From positions 1-49,255 of the forward strand of contig JAWXCB010000003.1 of NCBI GenBank assembly GCA_034440455.1: 49,255 bases of DNA. Reading direction: 5' to 3'. How positions within the stretch are numbered: position 1 is the stretch's first letter; the number at the start of each line of letters is the position of its first letter. This document shows, one piece after another, positions 27,337-35,183 of this stretch. The notes beneath the pieces are model-generated. The model saw nothing but the letters and a program-made list of their open reading frames with translations, had not been told where the DNA came from and did no database searches. The DNA comes from JAWXCB01 sp034440455 (GTDB taxonomy: Bacteria > Bacteroidota > Bacteroidia > Chitinophagales > CAIOSU01). Both the position numbers and the translations under genes were made by a program.

Positions 27337-28227
27337 GTGGACTTCCCGAAAATTTCTGTAGTTACCGTCAATTTGAATAACGCCAGTTTCTTAGAGGAAA
27401 CGATACAATCAGTATTGAATCAGAAATATCCGAATCTCGAATACATCATCATTGACGGGGGCAGCACGGATGGAAGCATCGAAATTATTCGCAAGTATGA
27501 AAGCAGATTAGAGTATTGGGAGAGTGAGAAAGATGAAGGCTATGGTTTTGCGCTGCAAAAAGGTTTTGGCAAATCAACGGGTGAAATCATGGCGTGGCTG
27601 AATTCAGATGATGTGTATCTGCCCGGAAGTTTATTTACAGTTGCAGAAGTTTTTAAGAACACACCCGATGCGCAATGGATTACGGGATTTCCCTCGTGGT
27701 GCAATGAAAAAGGATTCCTTCTCGGAGAAATGCCGCTCACGGAACAAGCGCATCCTTATTGGGCAAAGCGTTATGACCTCTATCAGAAATATTCACGCTG
27801 GTCAAGCATCCGCTACTTAGGGGGTGATTATCTTGCCATTCAGCAGGAATCTACATTTTGGAAAAGAACGCTTTGGGAGAAAGCAGGTGGGAAAATAAAC
27901 ACAAGCTACAAACTTGCTGCCGACACCGAATTGTGGTGTCGTTTTTTCAGGCATGAACATTTACGCAGTGTTAATTCAATCTTCGCAGCTTTCAGGTTGG
28001 GAAACGAAAAGCAACTCACAAAAACGATGCGCGAAGCCTATTTAAAAGAATGTCAGAAAGCGATTGAAGAAGAACGCAACCTGCTTGGCTTTGGCGATTT
28101 AGCGGAACACAGGATTCAATTCTTTCTGAGCGGACTGTTCAAGCCCTGCTCTTATCTTGATTTGCCGATGGGAACATTCTATGAAAAACTATTAGAACTT
28201 CCACCTGTGATTCGCGTGAATCAGTAA
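27337..28227 (+). CDS. family 2 glycosyltransferase
   Basis: 296 residues from GTG at 27337; upstream in frame there is only a stop, so GTG is the only reasonable start. The GT2 fold is clear: ISVVTVNLNNASFLEETI, then IIIDGGSTDGSIEII (about 37-51), and a DxD-like NSDD (about 89-92) for nucleotide-sugar and metal. No membrane helix, so it acts on the cytosolic side. Known: GT2 enzymes invert the anomeric centre and build cell-surface polysaccharides or glycolipids. Probably the same pathway as the upstream two-domain enzyme. Its stop overlaps that of the convergent esterase gene by 7 nt. Confidence 0.9.
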   Translation: MDFPKISVVTVNLNNASFLEETIQSVLNQKYPNLEYIIIDGGSTDGSIEIIRKYESRLEYWESEKDEGYGFALQKGFGKSTGEIMAWLNSDDVYLPGSLFTVAEVFKNTPDAQWITGFPSWCNEKGFLLGEMPLTEQAHPYWAKRYDLYQKYSRWSSIRYLGGDYLAIQQESTFWKRTLWEKAGGKINTSYKLAADTELWCRFFRHEHLRSVNSIFAAFRLGNEKQLTKTMREAYLKECQKAIEEERNLLGFGDLAEHRIQFFLSGLFKPCSYLDLPMGTFYEKLLELPPVIRVNQ

Positions 28228-29348
28228 ACAGCAATCTTCCCTTTTTCCATTACTCCGCTTGCGCTTTGGATAACGTAGTAATAAATTCCGCTTGAGGGAA
28301 GCATAAACGGAATGAGCGTTTGTTTTTCACCACTGAAGGTTTCAGCGCTTCTTCCAAGCGCGTCAAACAAGGTTATGGTATAAGATTCATTCGATGCTGA
28401 TTCGATTCTAATCTGACGCATTTCGGAAACATAGCGCACACGGAAAGCAGAAAGATTTTTTACAACATTTCCTCCGCTTGTCAATGAGTCGCATGGAGTA
28501 ACAAGAGGGTAAGCAGCAAGTTCATATTTTTTGAAAAAATTCCAGATGATATTGCTGGCGTTGATATCGCCTGTGGTGACTCCGATATTTATAAACGCAT
28601 CGGGCCACGTATGCCCTCCGCCATTCACTGTATAAAGAATCACTTCTGTGGAATCATCGCAGGGCGCATAATGCGTCATTGTTACCGTTGTGCTGTCATT
28701 TGGATCAATGTCGGGAAGTTGTGTAACAACAGGCGTTTGCGGACAATTATTTTTTTGCACCCACGAGCTTATCGTTTGCGGAACCCCTGAATAAGGCACC
28801 GTAGGGTCATCTGTGCCGTGTATCTGCATCACAGGAATTGGTCGTGCAGGATTGCAGGGAACAGTCGCAAGCAATCCGGTAACGGAAACAATTGCAGCGA
28901 TATGGTCAGTAAGTTCGCAGGCAAGACGGTAGCTCATATATCCTCCCATTGACATTCCGCAGGAGTACACTTTGTTTCTGTCAATGCGAAATTCAGCATA
29001 CAGCGTGTCAATCATCGCCTGAATAAATCCCACATCATCCACTCCGCTGCCGTTTATATTCCATTCATTGCTTATCGCGTCAGGATAAACTGCGATGAAT
29101 TTGCCCGTGTCAGCCACATTGCTGAATTGCGTGTATAATTCTTCCTGCATTCCATTGGAGCCTAAGCCGTGCAGATTAAACACAAGCGGAACATGCAAAC
29201 ACGTATCAAATGCCGGAGGCAGATGCACACGGAAACTGCGCGTAATGCCGTCATGCGTCATGCTTCTCACTTGTGTTTGTGCGTGTACAATGCTACAGTT
29301 ACAAATTGAGAGAAGAAGAGCGCAGTTGAAAATGAAGTTCTTTTTCAT
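28221..29348 (-). CDS. secreted PHB depolymerase/feruloyl esterase-like hydrolase (LpqC type, T9SS)
   Basis: 375 residues with a signal peptide ending VHAQ (about 21-24). The alpha/beta-hydrolase triad is visible: S133 in CGMSMGG, Asp in HGTDDPTVPY (180/181), and H246 in NGGGHTWP; the oxyanion region is NLHGLGSN. A T9SS sorting domain follows, with LFDALGRSAETF and an EKGKIAVY end. Known: LpqC/CE1-like enzymes cut short-chain polyesters, feruloyl esters or acetylated glycans. The substrate cannot be told from sequence. It lies 22 nt after dedA on the same strand, and probably forms a unit with dedA and the MFS gene, although the functions do not obviously match. Confidence 0.85.
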   Translation of the reverse strand: MKKNFIFNCALLLSICNCSIVHAQTQVRSMTHDGITRSFRVHLPPAFDTCLHVPLVFNLHGLGSNGMQEELYTQFSNVADTGKFIAVYPDAISNEWNINGSGVDDVGFIQAMIDTLYAEFRIDRNKVYSCGMSMGGYMSYRLACELTDHIAAIVSVTGLLATVPCNPARPIPVMQIHGTDDPTVPYSGVPQTISSWVQKNNCPQTPVVTQLPDIDPNDSTTVTMTHYAPCDDSTEVILYTVNGGGHTWPDAFINIGVTTGDINASNIIWNFFKKYELAAYPLVTPCDSLTSGGNVVKNLSAFRVRYVSEMRQIRIESASNESYTITLFDALGRSAETFSGEKQTLIPFMLPSSGIYYYVIQSASGVMEKGKIAVY

Positions 29349-29370
29349 AGCATATTTTTTAAAAAGAGAA

Positions 29371-30006
29371 TCAGGTTTCGGTCATCCTTGCTTTTTCCGA
29401 GCGATAACTTTTATACACAGGAATAGCAGTGACAATAATCAGCCCGATGATAATGTATTCAAGATAATCTTTCACTTGCGGAAAAGTTGTTCCGAGGAAA
29501 TAGCCAAGCAGAATGAGGCTGAAAACCCATAGCGCGCTTCCGCTGATATTATAGAACAGAAAAATTTTCATGTCCATTTTTATTACGCCTGCAAGAATCG
29601 GAGCAAACGTACGGATAATCGGCAGAAACCTTCCAGCGATGAGCGCCAGTCCGCCATGCCGCTGATAAAAATCCTGCGCCATCAGTACGTATCGTTTTTT
29701 AAATAGCAAAGTATCATCACGCTTGAACAACGCTTCACCAGTGTATCTTCCGAAATAATAACCAACCATATTGCCGAGAATTCCCGCAATGCTCACCGAT
29801 GCAAGCAGAACTGAAAGATGCACGTCAAACATGCCTGTGCCGCACAGTAAGCCCGCTGTGAACAAAAGCGAATCACCCGGAAGGAAAAATCCGAAGAACA
29901 AACCCGTCTCGGCAAACACTACCGCTACGAGCAGCGCAATGCCCCCATATTGAATGATGCTTTCCGGATTTACAAGCTGCTTTAAAAATTCCCACGCTTC
30001 AATCAT
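29371..30006 (-). CDS. DedA family membrane protein
   Basis: 211 residues with about five hydrophobic segments. Family motifs: FAETGLFFGFFLPGDSLLF near the N-terminus, the GNMVGYYFGRYTG loop, and the G-R-F-P-R re-entrant motif RHGGLALIAGRFLPIIRTFAP. Known: DedA proteins sit in the inner membrane, and several act as lipid (undecaprenyl phosphate or phosphatidylethanolamine) flippases or affect proton balance. Upstream is the MFS gene (89 bp gap), downstream the esterase (22 bp). Confidence 0.92.
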   Translation of the reverse strand: MIEAWEFLKQLVNPESIIQYGGIALLVAVVFAETGLFFGFFLPGDSLLFTAGLLCGTGMFDVHLSVLLASVSIAGILGNMVGYYFGRYTGEALFKRDDTLLFKKRYVLMAQDFYQRHGGLALIAGRFLPIIRTFAPILAGVIKMDMKIFLFYNISGSALWVFSLILLGYFLGTTFPQVKDYLEYIIIGLIIVTAIPVYKSYRSEKARMTET

Positions 30007-30095
30007 GCAAAGAGATAAGGGCGTAAAGTTCTACATTCTGAAACAACAAGGTGAAACCCAAATGAAATGTGTTTTTGGAATCAGAATAAGCATGG

Positions 30096-31361
30096 CTAAT
30101 ACTCCGTCAGCCCTTCGCTTTTTCTTTTTTTATAATCCTGAATAAGCAGATGGTACATAAATACGCCAAAGGAATAAAGCGCGGCAGTGATAAAGAAAAT
30201 GCCCGCGTAACTCATGCCGCTTTCGCGTAGGATGCCAAAAAATAACGAGCTGATAAACCAACTCCCCGACCAGATGGAAGAGTTGAACGCGCTCATCAAT
30301 TCGTGGTTGCGCTTGCCTACATAATACATGCCTAATTCAGAAGTAACGGGCGCGGCAAGATTCATGAGCGGCTGCCGCATGAGGTAGAAAAACCCCGCGA
30401 TATGCACCGCATACATCCAGTGGTTGTAATACTGCGTGAGCGTCATCATAATTAAAGCAAATACGGAAAGCGATTGCACAAGCGTAACTGCTACCCCATA
30501 GCCTAATTTTCTTTTTATCGTTGGCGCTAAAAGAATGGTAAATGCAACAATTAAAAAAGTAGTTGCGCCCAACAGACTGAAAGCATCCGGCTGCATGCCA
30601 TGCACATTTAGAAAGAATAAGTTGACGAATGGAATGGTGAAGCCTGCGCCCACTGCGATAATGAGCGTTGGCGTGAGGGCTTTAAGAATCAAGCCCCAGT
30701 CGTAATGCTGCATGAAAGTGGAAAGCTGAATTTTCACGCCCGTATTTTCGGGTGTTTTAATGCGGTAAATAAAGAAGAAACTTCCGAAGCCAAGAAGTGC
30801 AAAACACTGCATGAGCAGTTTTTCATCAAACACCTGCGGCATATAACGGTTAAGTAAAAAGTTGAGAAATCCGCAAAGCGCAATGGTTGTGCTATTGGTG
30901 AGAAAAAATAGCACAATAGCTTCCGTGTGCGTTTCCTTTTTCGCGTTTTGCAAAATGAAAGGCATAGCGGGCACTTGTAGACACGAATAAGAAATTCCCC
31001 ACAAGGCAAAACTCCAATGCAGCAAGGTATCCATGCGATGACTGACAGCATAAATTATCACCAAGGAAATTGCGGGTACTATGAGCGTGGAGAAATAAAA
31101 CAGCGGCTTTATTTTTCTTCCACGAATAAAAACGCCCAGCGGAAAAGCAAACAACATCACCGCAACATATTGATAAGCGCGAAAGCGGGCTATTTCGAAA
31201 TCCTTGTAGCCGTTGTCATCCATCAGGTAATTGAGCAGTAAGAAGAACGAAGAGTTGACAATCTGAATAAAGAAATCCGCCATCAGGATGTTGCGGATAT
31301 GCGGCTCAATCGTAAGGTAAGGGCGAAAAATTTTCAGCAAGAAAGGAGAATTAGCTTCCAA
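30096..31361 (-). CDS. MFS transporter
   Basis: 421 residues if it starts at the TTG at 31361, with about 11-12 membrane segments and a loop of the MFS type (FPLGVFIRGRKIKP) between helices 2 and 3. The TTG overlaps a perfect -7 box (TAAATTTG, 31359-31366), so initiation might instead be at the ATG at 31283 (MADFFIQIV). Against this, the intervening KIFRPYLTIEPHIRNIL looks like a conserved N-terminal segment. I keep the longer form at reduced certainty. The cargo is unknown. Probably first gene of a unit with dedA and the esterase. Confidence 0.8.
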   Translation of the reverse strand: MEANSPFLLKIFRPYLTIEPHIRNILMADFFIQIVNSSFFLLLNYLMDDNGYKDFEIARFRAYQYVAVMLFAFPLGVFIRGRKIKPLFYFSTLIVPAISLVIIYAVSHRMDTLLHWSFALWGISYSCLQVPAMPFILQNAKKETHTEAIVLFFLTNSTTIALCGFLNFLLNRYMPQVFDEKLLMQCFALLGFGSFFFIYRIKTPENTGVKIQLSTFMQHYDWGLILKALTPTLIIAVGAGFTIPFVNLFFLNVHGMQPDAFSLLGATTFLIVAFTILLAPTIKRKLGYGVAVTLVQSLSVFALIMMTLTQYYNHWMYAVHIAGFFYLMRQPLMNLAAPVTSELGMYYVGKRNHELMSAFNSSIWSGSWFISSLFFGILRESGMSYAGIFFITAALYSFGVFMYHLLIQDYKKRKSEGLTEY

Positions 31362-31436
31362 ATTTAGAGGTACAATTATCAGATGCGTCAGGCGAGTTGT
31401 TCACAGGAATTGTTATTGGTAAGGGACGTTATTTAG

Positions 31437-31444
31437 TAGCTTTA
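31437..31444 (+). promoter_or_regulatory. -7 box TAGCTTTA of the DUF4412 gene
   Basis: One mismatch to TAnnTTTG and followed by CG, 14 nt before the ATG at 31459. Confidence 0.4.
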
Positions 31445-31458
31445 CGAAAATTGATTCC

Positions 31459-32121
31459 ATGAGAAAAATTGTACTGACGGCTATTTGCATCTCGGCTTTT
31501 GCTGTTTTGTTTGCGCAGAAAAGCCTTGAAGGTAAAATCACCTACAAAGCAGAACTCACCGGTGAAGGAGCGGAAATGGCGAGAAGCATGATGCCCGATT
31601 CGTATGAATATTGGGTAGGCAAAGGAAGCATTCTGTTTAAAATGAACGGTGGGTTTGCGCAATCTATGCTTGGCGACATCCTTATAACCGCTGACGGGAA
31701 TATGTACATGATTAAACGCGCTGAAAAAATATTTTACAACTTAAAAAGCGAAGCAACTCCGCAGCAGCCGCAAAGCAAAGTAGAGTTGCAAGATGAAACG
31801 CTATCTATTCTCGGCTATGACTGCAAAAAATATAAAGTTGAAACGGAAGTAAACGGTGCGCCTTCCACCCAATATGCTTGGGTGACGGATAAATACAAGA
31901 TTGATTTCGCGCCTCAAAGCAAAGTTGCCGGAGCAGCCGGAGGAATCTGGATTGATGGCGTTAAGGGGATTCCCTTGAAAATTAGGGCATCGGTGATGGG
32001 GATGAATTCCGTTCTGACTGCAACAGAACTTAAAGAAGAAAAGCTTTCCAAAAGTCTGTTCATGATTCCGAAAGGATACGTAGAAAAAGAGTTCGACCCG
32101 ATGAAGATGCTCGGCTTCTGA
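31459..32121 (+). CDS. DUF4412 domain exported protein
   Basis: 220 residues with a signal peptide ending VLFAQ (about 20). The body (KITYKAELTGEG... to the C-terminus) matches the DUF4412 pattern: a lipocalin/LolA-like beta sheet with YVKADGN-like turns (ITADGNMYMIKRAEK) and ILGYDCKKYKVE. No lipobox Cys follows the signal, so it should be periplasmic. Known: the family is frequent in Bacteroidota and has no assigned function. It has its own promoter and is followed 84 bp later by the VanZ-like gene on the same strand. Confidence 0.8.
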   Translation: MRKIVLTAICISAFAVLFAQKSLEGKITYKAELTGEGAEMARSMMPDSYEYWVGKGSILFKMNGGFAQSMLGDILITADGNMYMIKRAEKIFYNLKSEATPQQPQSKVELQDETLSILGYDCKKYKVETEVNGAPSTQYAWVTDKYKIDFAPQSKVAGAAGGIWIDGVKGIPLKIRASVMGMNSVLTATELKEEKLSKSLFMIPKGYVEKEFDPMKMLGF

Positions 32122-32205
32122 TTTTTTATTCCAGCCTGAAAATAAAAAATGGATTTAGCCTCCTTCTTGAGCTAAATTGAGTTTCATAATAAACAGGAAA
32201 TAGGA

Positions 32206-33102
32206 ATGGTAAAATATGTTGATTGGATGGCGAAAAGGAGGGGCTTGAACCTGTGCATCATAGCCGTTTATTTTCTTGTCGTCCTGTACATGCACGACCC
32301 GTTGGTGAAACTGTCGGTGATGGTGATGAATTATTTCACTCGCCAGGTGTATGATGTGATTGTTGGCGTTGTAGCCTTTGTTTTGCTTGCGGGGATTATT
32401 TATTACTTCATCCGAAAGTTGACAGAGCATCGGCAAGCAATTGAGTTAAAGATAGGATACCTCATCACAGTGGTGTCGCTTATTTTTCTGCATTCGCAGG
32501 TGCATTTCGTGATGAATATCGAGCTGATTCACACCGTAGAGTTCGGCATCATGGCGCTTCTGATATTTCCGCTTGTTAAACGAGTAGGCGATACCGCATT
32601 TTACACTATTCTGCTTGGGGCAGCGGATGAATGGTTTCAATACAGGGTATTATATCCTGAAAAATCCGATTATTTTGATTTCAACGATTTGATTACAAAC
32701 ATGCTTGGCGCAGGCTTTGCGCTCGTGCTGCTTTATGCCGCAGGCGTGAACAACAAAAGCTATCCTTCTAAAATAAAAATTTACAAATCGCCTGTGCTTT
32801 ATATTGCGGCAATCTTTGTGGTTTTTACCGGAGTTCTGTTTAAAATGTCCCTGATTCAGACCTATGCCGGCAACGAAAAAGCATGGTTTGTTTTAAGTAA
32901 AGCAGAAGGTCCTGAAAAGTTTTGGCGCAATTTGCCTGATTGTGAAATCGTGTATCATGTGTTGCGCCCGCAGGAGGGAATCGCGCTGCTTGTCTTGCTC
33001 TTGGCGCTTTTCTTCCTGTTTGATGTATTAGCGCGGAAACAACTATCAAATTCTGGCGCTTCACCTTTTAGCCGGAAAAGCATGGCGAGTCCGGTGTTTT
33101 GA
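32206..33102 (+). CDS. VanZ-like membrane protein
   Basis: 298 residues with about seven hydrophobic segments. The segment HTVEFGIMALLIF ... GAADEWFQYRVLYPEKSDYFDFNDLITNMLGAGFAL matches the VanZ-like family (acidic E-x-Q and D-x-x-D/N residues at membrane ends). Known: VanZ itself gives low-level teicoplanin resistance, and most homologues have unknown roles in the envelope. Its stop is immediately followed by the stop of the convergent DUF6580 gene, with no spacer, so the two transcripts must overlap at the ends. Confidence 0.7.
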   Translation: MVKYVDWMAKRRGLNLCIIAVYFLVVLYMHDPLVKLSVMVMNYFTRQVYDVIVGVVAFVLLAGIIYYFIRKLTEHRQAIELKIGYLITVVSLIFLHSQVHFVMNIELIHTVEFGIMALLIFPLVKRVGDTAFYTILLGAADEWFQYRVLYPEKSDYFDFNDLITNMLGAGFALVLLYAAGVNNKSYPSKIKIYKSPVLYIAAIFVVFTGVLFKMSLIQTYAGNEKAWFVLSKAEGPEKFWRNLPDCEIVYHVLRPQEGIALLVLLLALFFLFDVLARKQLSNSGASPFSRKSMASPVF

Positions 33103-33675
33103 TTATGCCGCTGCAGAAGCGGAGAAATAACGGTTCTTCGCCAATGCGTATCCGCCAAACAAAACACCGATAAAAAACAAGTCGCCCGCAACGGAATAGT
33201 GGAAGAAGGGAATTGCAGCAACGTAGCAGGAAACTAATCCTGCCAAATTATGCGGGTAAAATCCATCAGCAATCCAAACGCCAAAATTTGAAACGATAAA
33301 GAATATGGCAGATGAAAGTAAACCTGCCCCGATAAGCGGCAGCGGCTTGTCATTACCTTTCAAAAGCATCCCGATAACAACGGTGAGCAGGAACCCGATA
33401 TAAACGTAGGGCATGGTTGCGTGAAAACCCGCATATTCGCGCCAGCCTATTTGATAAGCAGCTTCAAGCGCTACATCGGTAAAAAACATTACCAGCAACG
33501 GAAGGGCAAGCGCCAACTTGTTGTTACGGAAATAAACACCGCCAAACAGCGCCATCGCTGCTACCGGAGAAAAATTCGGCAACTGACCTGTTAAAAGCAA
33601 GCGTAGGATTCCAGCGCCTGCAATGAAGGCAATGATTAAAAATGTTGGGCTTATCTGTTGGCTTTGTTTTTTCAT
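33103..33675 (-). CDS. DUF6580 family membrane protein (ECF-S-like)
   Basis: 190 residues with about five to six membrane helices. LPNFSPVAAMALFGGVYF near residue 33 and a GNDKPLPLIGAGLLSSAIFFIVSNFGVW stretch are typical of DUF6580. Known: the family is described as putative transport proteins, resembling substrate-binding (S) subunits of ECF vitamin transporters. No ECF ATPase is nearby, so any transport role is an inference. It is divergent from the 147-residue membrane protein, and both have the identical -7 box TAAGTTTG. Confidence 0.75.
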   Translation of the reverse strand: MKKQSQQISPTFLIIAFIAGAGILRLLLTGQLPNFSPVAAMALFGGVYFRNNKLALALPLLVMFFTDVALEAAYQIGWREYAGFHATMPYVYIGFLLTVVIGMLLKGNDKPLPLIGAGLLSSAIFFIVSNFGVWIADGFYPHNLAGLVSCYVAAIPFFHYSVAGDLFFIGVLFGGYALAKNRYFSASAAA

Positions 33676-33704
33676 AACTCGTAGTTTGTTGTTTGTAAAA
33701 ATAG

Positions 33705-33712
33705 CAAACTTA
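33705..33712 (-). promoter_or_regulatory. -7 box TAAGTTTG of the DUF6580 gene
   Basis: Exact TAnnTTTG match on the minus strand, followed by C, 29 nt before the ATG at 33675. Confidence 0.5.
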
Positions 33713-33809
33713 GAAACAATGCTGACGACTGTTAATTTTTCTAAACGATAGGCGAGAGATGCTGTAATTTCCGTTCAGGAAGACAGCAGATTGCCAACAA
33801 ATTCTTGAC

Positions 33810-33857
33810 TTTACGTAAAAGATTAACGAGCATAAGGTAAACTTTTACCTAAGTTTG
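33810..33857 (+). promoter_or_regulatory. -7 box with two overlapping/adjacent palindromes (putative operator)
   Basis: The -7 box TAAGTTTG is at 33850-33857. The palindrome AGGTAAA-CT-TTTACCT (33835-33850) lies directly before it and shares one base, and TTTACGTAAA (33810-33819) lies upstream in the -33 region. More GTAAAA half-sites follow between there and the start codon (near 33885 and 33900). A dimeric regulator binding here would cover the promoter of the gene at 33921. Confidence 0.45.
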
Positions 33858-33920
33858 GAACTCATTTTGAAAGCCTGTTGTCTAAGTAAAAGACAGTAGG
33901 TAAAAACCAGTAGAAAAAAC

Positions 33921-34364
33921 ATGTTGGAAACCATCTTAAAATACGTTTCAGTTTATCTGATGAGCATGTTTAAGTTCGTGCTTGGTCCTGTAACCGGCAC
34001 TGCGAGCCAACTCTCGGTTGTGGAAACTGCCATTTTCAGCATTTTGGGAATGATGACCACAGTGTTTATCATCATGCTGCTCGGAACAAAAACACGTGCA
34101 TGGCTGATTGAGAAACTCGGAATGGAAAAAAGATTTTCCAACAGTAGCTACCGCACAAAAAAAATTTGGGAAAACTACGGAGTAATCGGAATCGCATTCA
34201 TCACTCCGTTGATATTAACTCCTATTGGTGGCTCTATCATTGCCGTGATGTTTGGCGGCTCGCGCAGAAAAATCGTGCAATACATGTTCGTGAGCGCCAT
34301 CTTCTGGGGCATCACAATTTCTTTCATCTTCGACCGCTTGGGCGCGGCTGTGTTTGGCTTCTAA
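33921..34364 (+). CDS. small multi-pass membrane protein, unassigned
   Basis: 147 residues with three hydrophobic segments (about 34-54, 86-107 and 122-142). The central loop has KRFSNSSYRTKKIWENYG, and the second helix reads GIAFITPLILTPIGGSIIAVMFG, which loosely resembles the small-export-protein/DedA-like families. I do not recognise it confidently. It has a long leader with possible operator palindromes. Convergent with proC, 3 bp between stops. Confidence 0.7.
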   Translation: MLETILKYVSVYLMSMFKFVLGPVTGTASQLSVVETAIFSILGMMTTVFIIMLLGTKTRAWLIEKLGMEKRFSNSSYRTKKIWENYGVIGIAFITPLILTPIGGSIIAVMFGGSRRKIVQYMFVSAIFWGITISFIFDRLGAAVFGF

Positions 34365-34367
34365 AGC

Positions 34368-35183
34368 CTACTTGATATTTTCAATACTCTTGTAAGAAGT
34401 AATGATTCCTTTAATTAATGAGGAACTGAATCCCTGATGTTCCATTTCGTTGATGCCCGCAATGGTGCAGCCCTGCGGAGTAGTAACGCGGTCAATTTCT
34501 TTTTCAGGATGTTCCCCGCGTTCAAGAAGTAATGAAGCAGCGCCCTTCACCGTTTGCGCTGCGATGAGTTGTGCAGTGGCGGCATCAAAACCAATTTCAA
34601 TTCCTCCCTGAGATGCAGCGCGGATATAGCGCAGTGAATACGCAATACCGCAGGCAGCAAGCACCGTTGCTGCCGACATCAGTTCATCTTCAATGAACAC
34701 AGCTTTCCCAAGCTTTTCAAATAATGCCATCACCAATTCTTTCTGCTGCTCGGTTCCGTTTTTTGTTGAAACGCAGGTCATGGATTGCTGAATGGCAATG
34801 GCAGTGTTGGGCATTGCCCTAAAGAGTGGAACATTTGTGGCAATCACTTTTGTAATCTCCGGAATGCTGATGCCTGTTACTACGGAAATGACTAAATGCT
34901 TTTTAGCATTGAGCACGGGTTGAATCTCTTTCAGCACATCCATCAACTGTTTCGGCTTGATGGCGAGCAGCACGATGTCAGCGCCTGAAACGGCTTTCAC
35001 GTTATCGCTCGTTACGTTTATCAATTTCTGCAACCTGCTTTCAATGAGGTGCACTTTCCTGCGCGTAACAGTGATGTTCTTTGATTCAATCAATCCTGTT
35101 TTTATCAAACCTTCGGTGATGCTGATGCCGAGGTTGCCGCCACCGATAATGGCAATTTTCTTTTTCTTAAAATTCTGGCTCAT
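34368..35183 (-). CDS. proC: pyrroline-5-carboxylate reductase
   Basis: 271 residues. The NAD(P)-binding IAIIGGGNLGISI is at the N-terminus (9-22), LLAIKPKQ in the middle, FRAMPNTAIAI at ~118, and the C-terminal signature HPEKEIDRVTTPQGCTIAGINEME. Known: it makes L-proline from pyrroline-5-carboxylate with NADPH in the cytosol. Its ATG overlaps the stop of the upstream beta-helix gene in an ATGA junction, so translation would be coupled to that gene, an odd pairing of a housekeeping enzyme with a secreted protein. The disruption upstream could affect proC expression. Confidence 0.97.
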   Translation of the reverse strand: MSQNFKKKKIAIIGGGNLGISITEGLIKTGLIESKNITVTRRKVHLIESRLQKLINVTSDNVKAVSGADIVLLAIKPKQLMDVLKEIQPVLNAKKHLVISVVTGISIPEITKVIATNVPLFRAMPNTAIAIQQSMTCVSTKNGTEQQKELVMALFEKLGKAVFIEDELMSAATVLAACGIAYSLRYIRAASQGGIEIGFDAATAQLIAAQTVKGAASLLLERGEHPEKEIDRVTTPQGCTIAGINEMEHQGFSSSLIKGIITSYKSIENIK

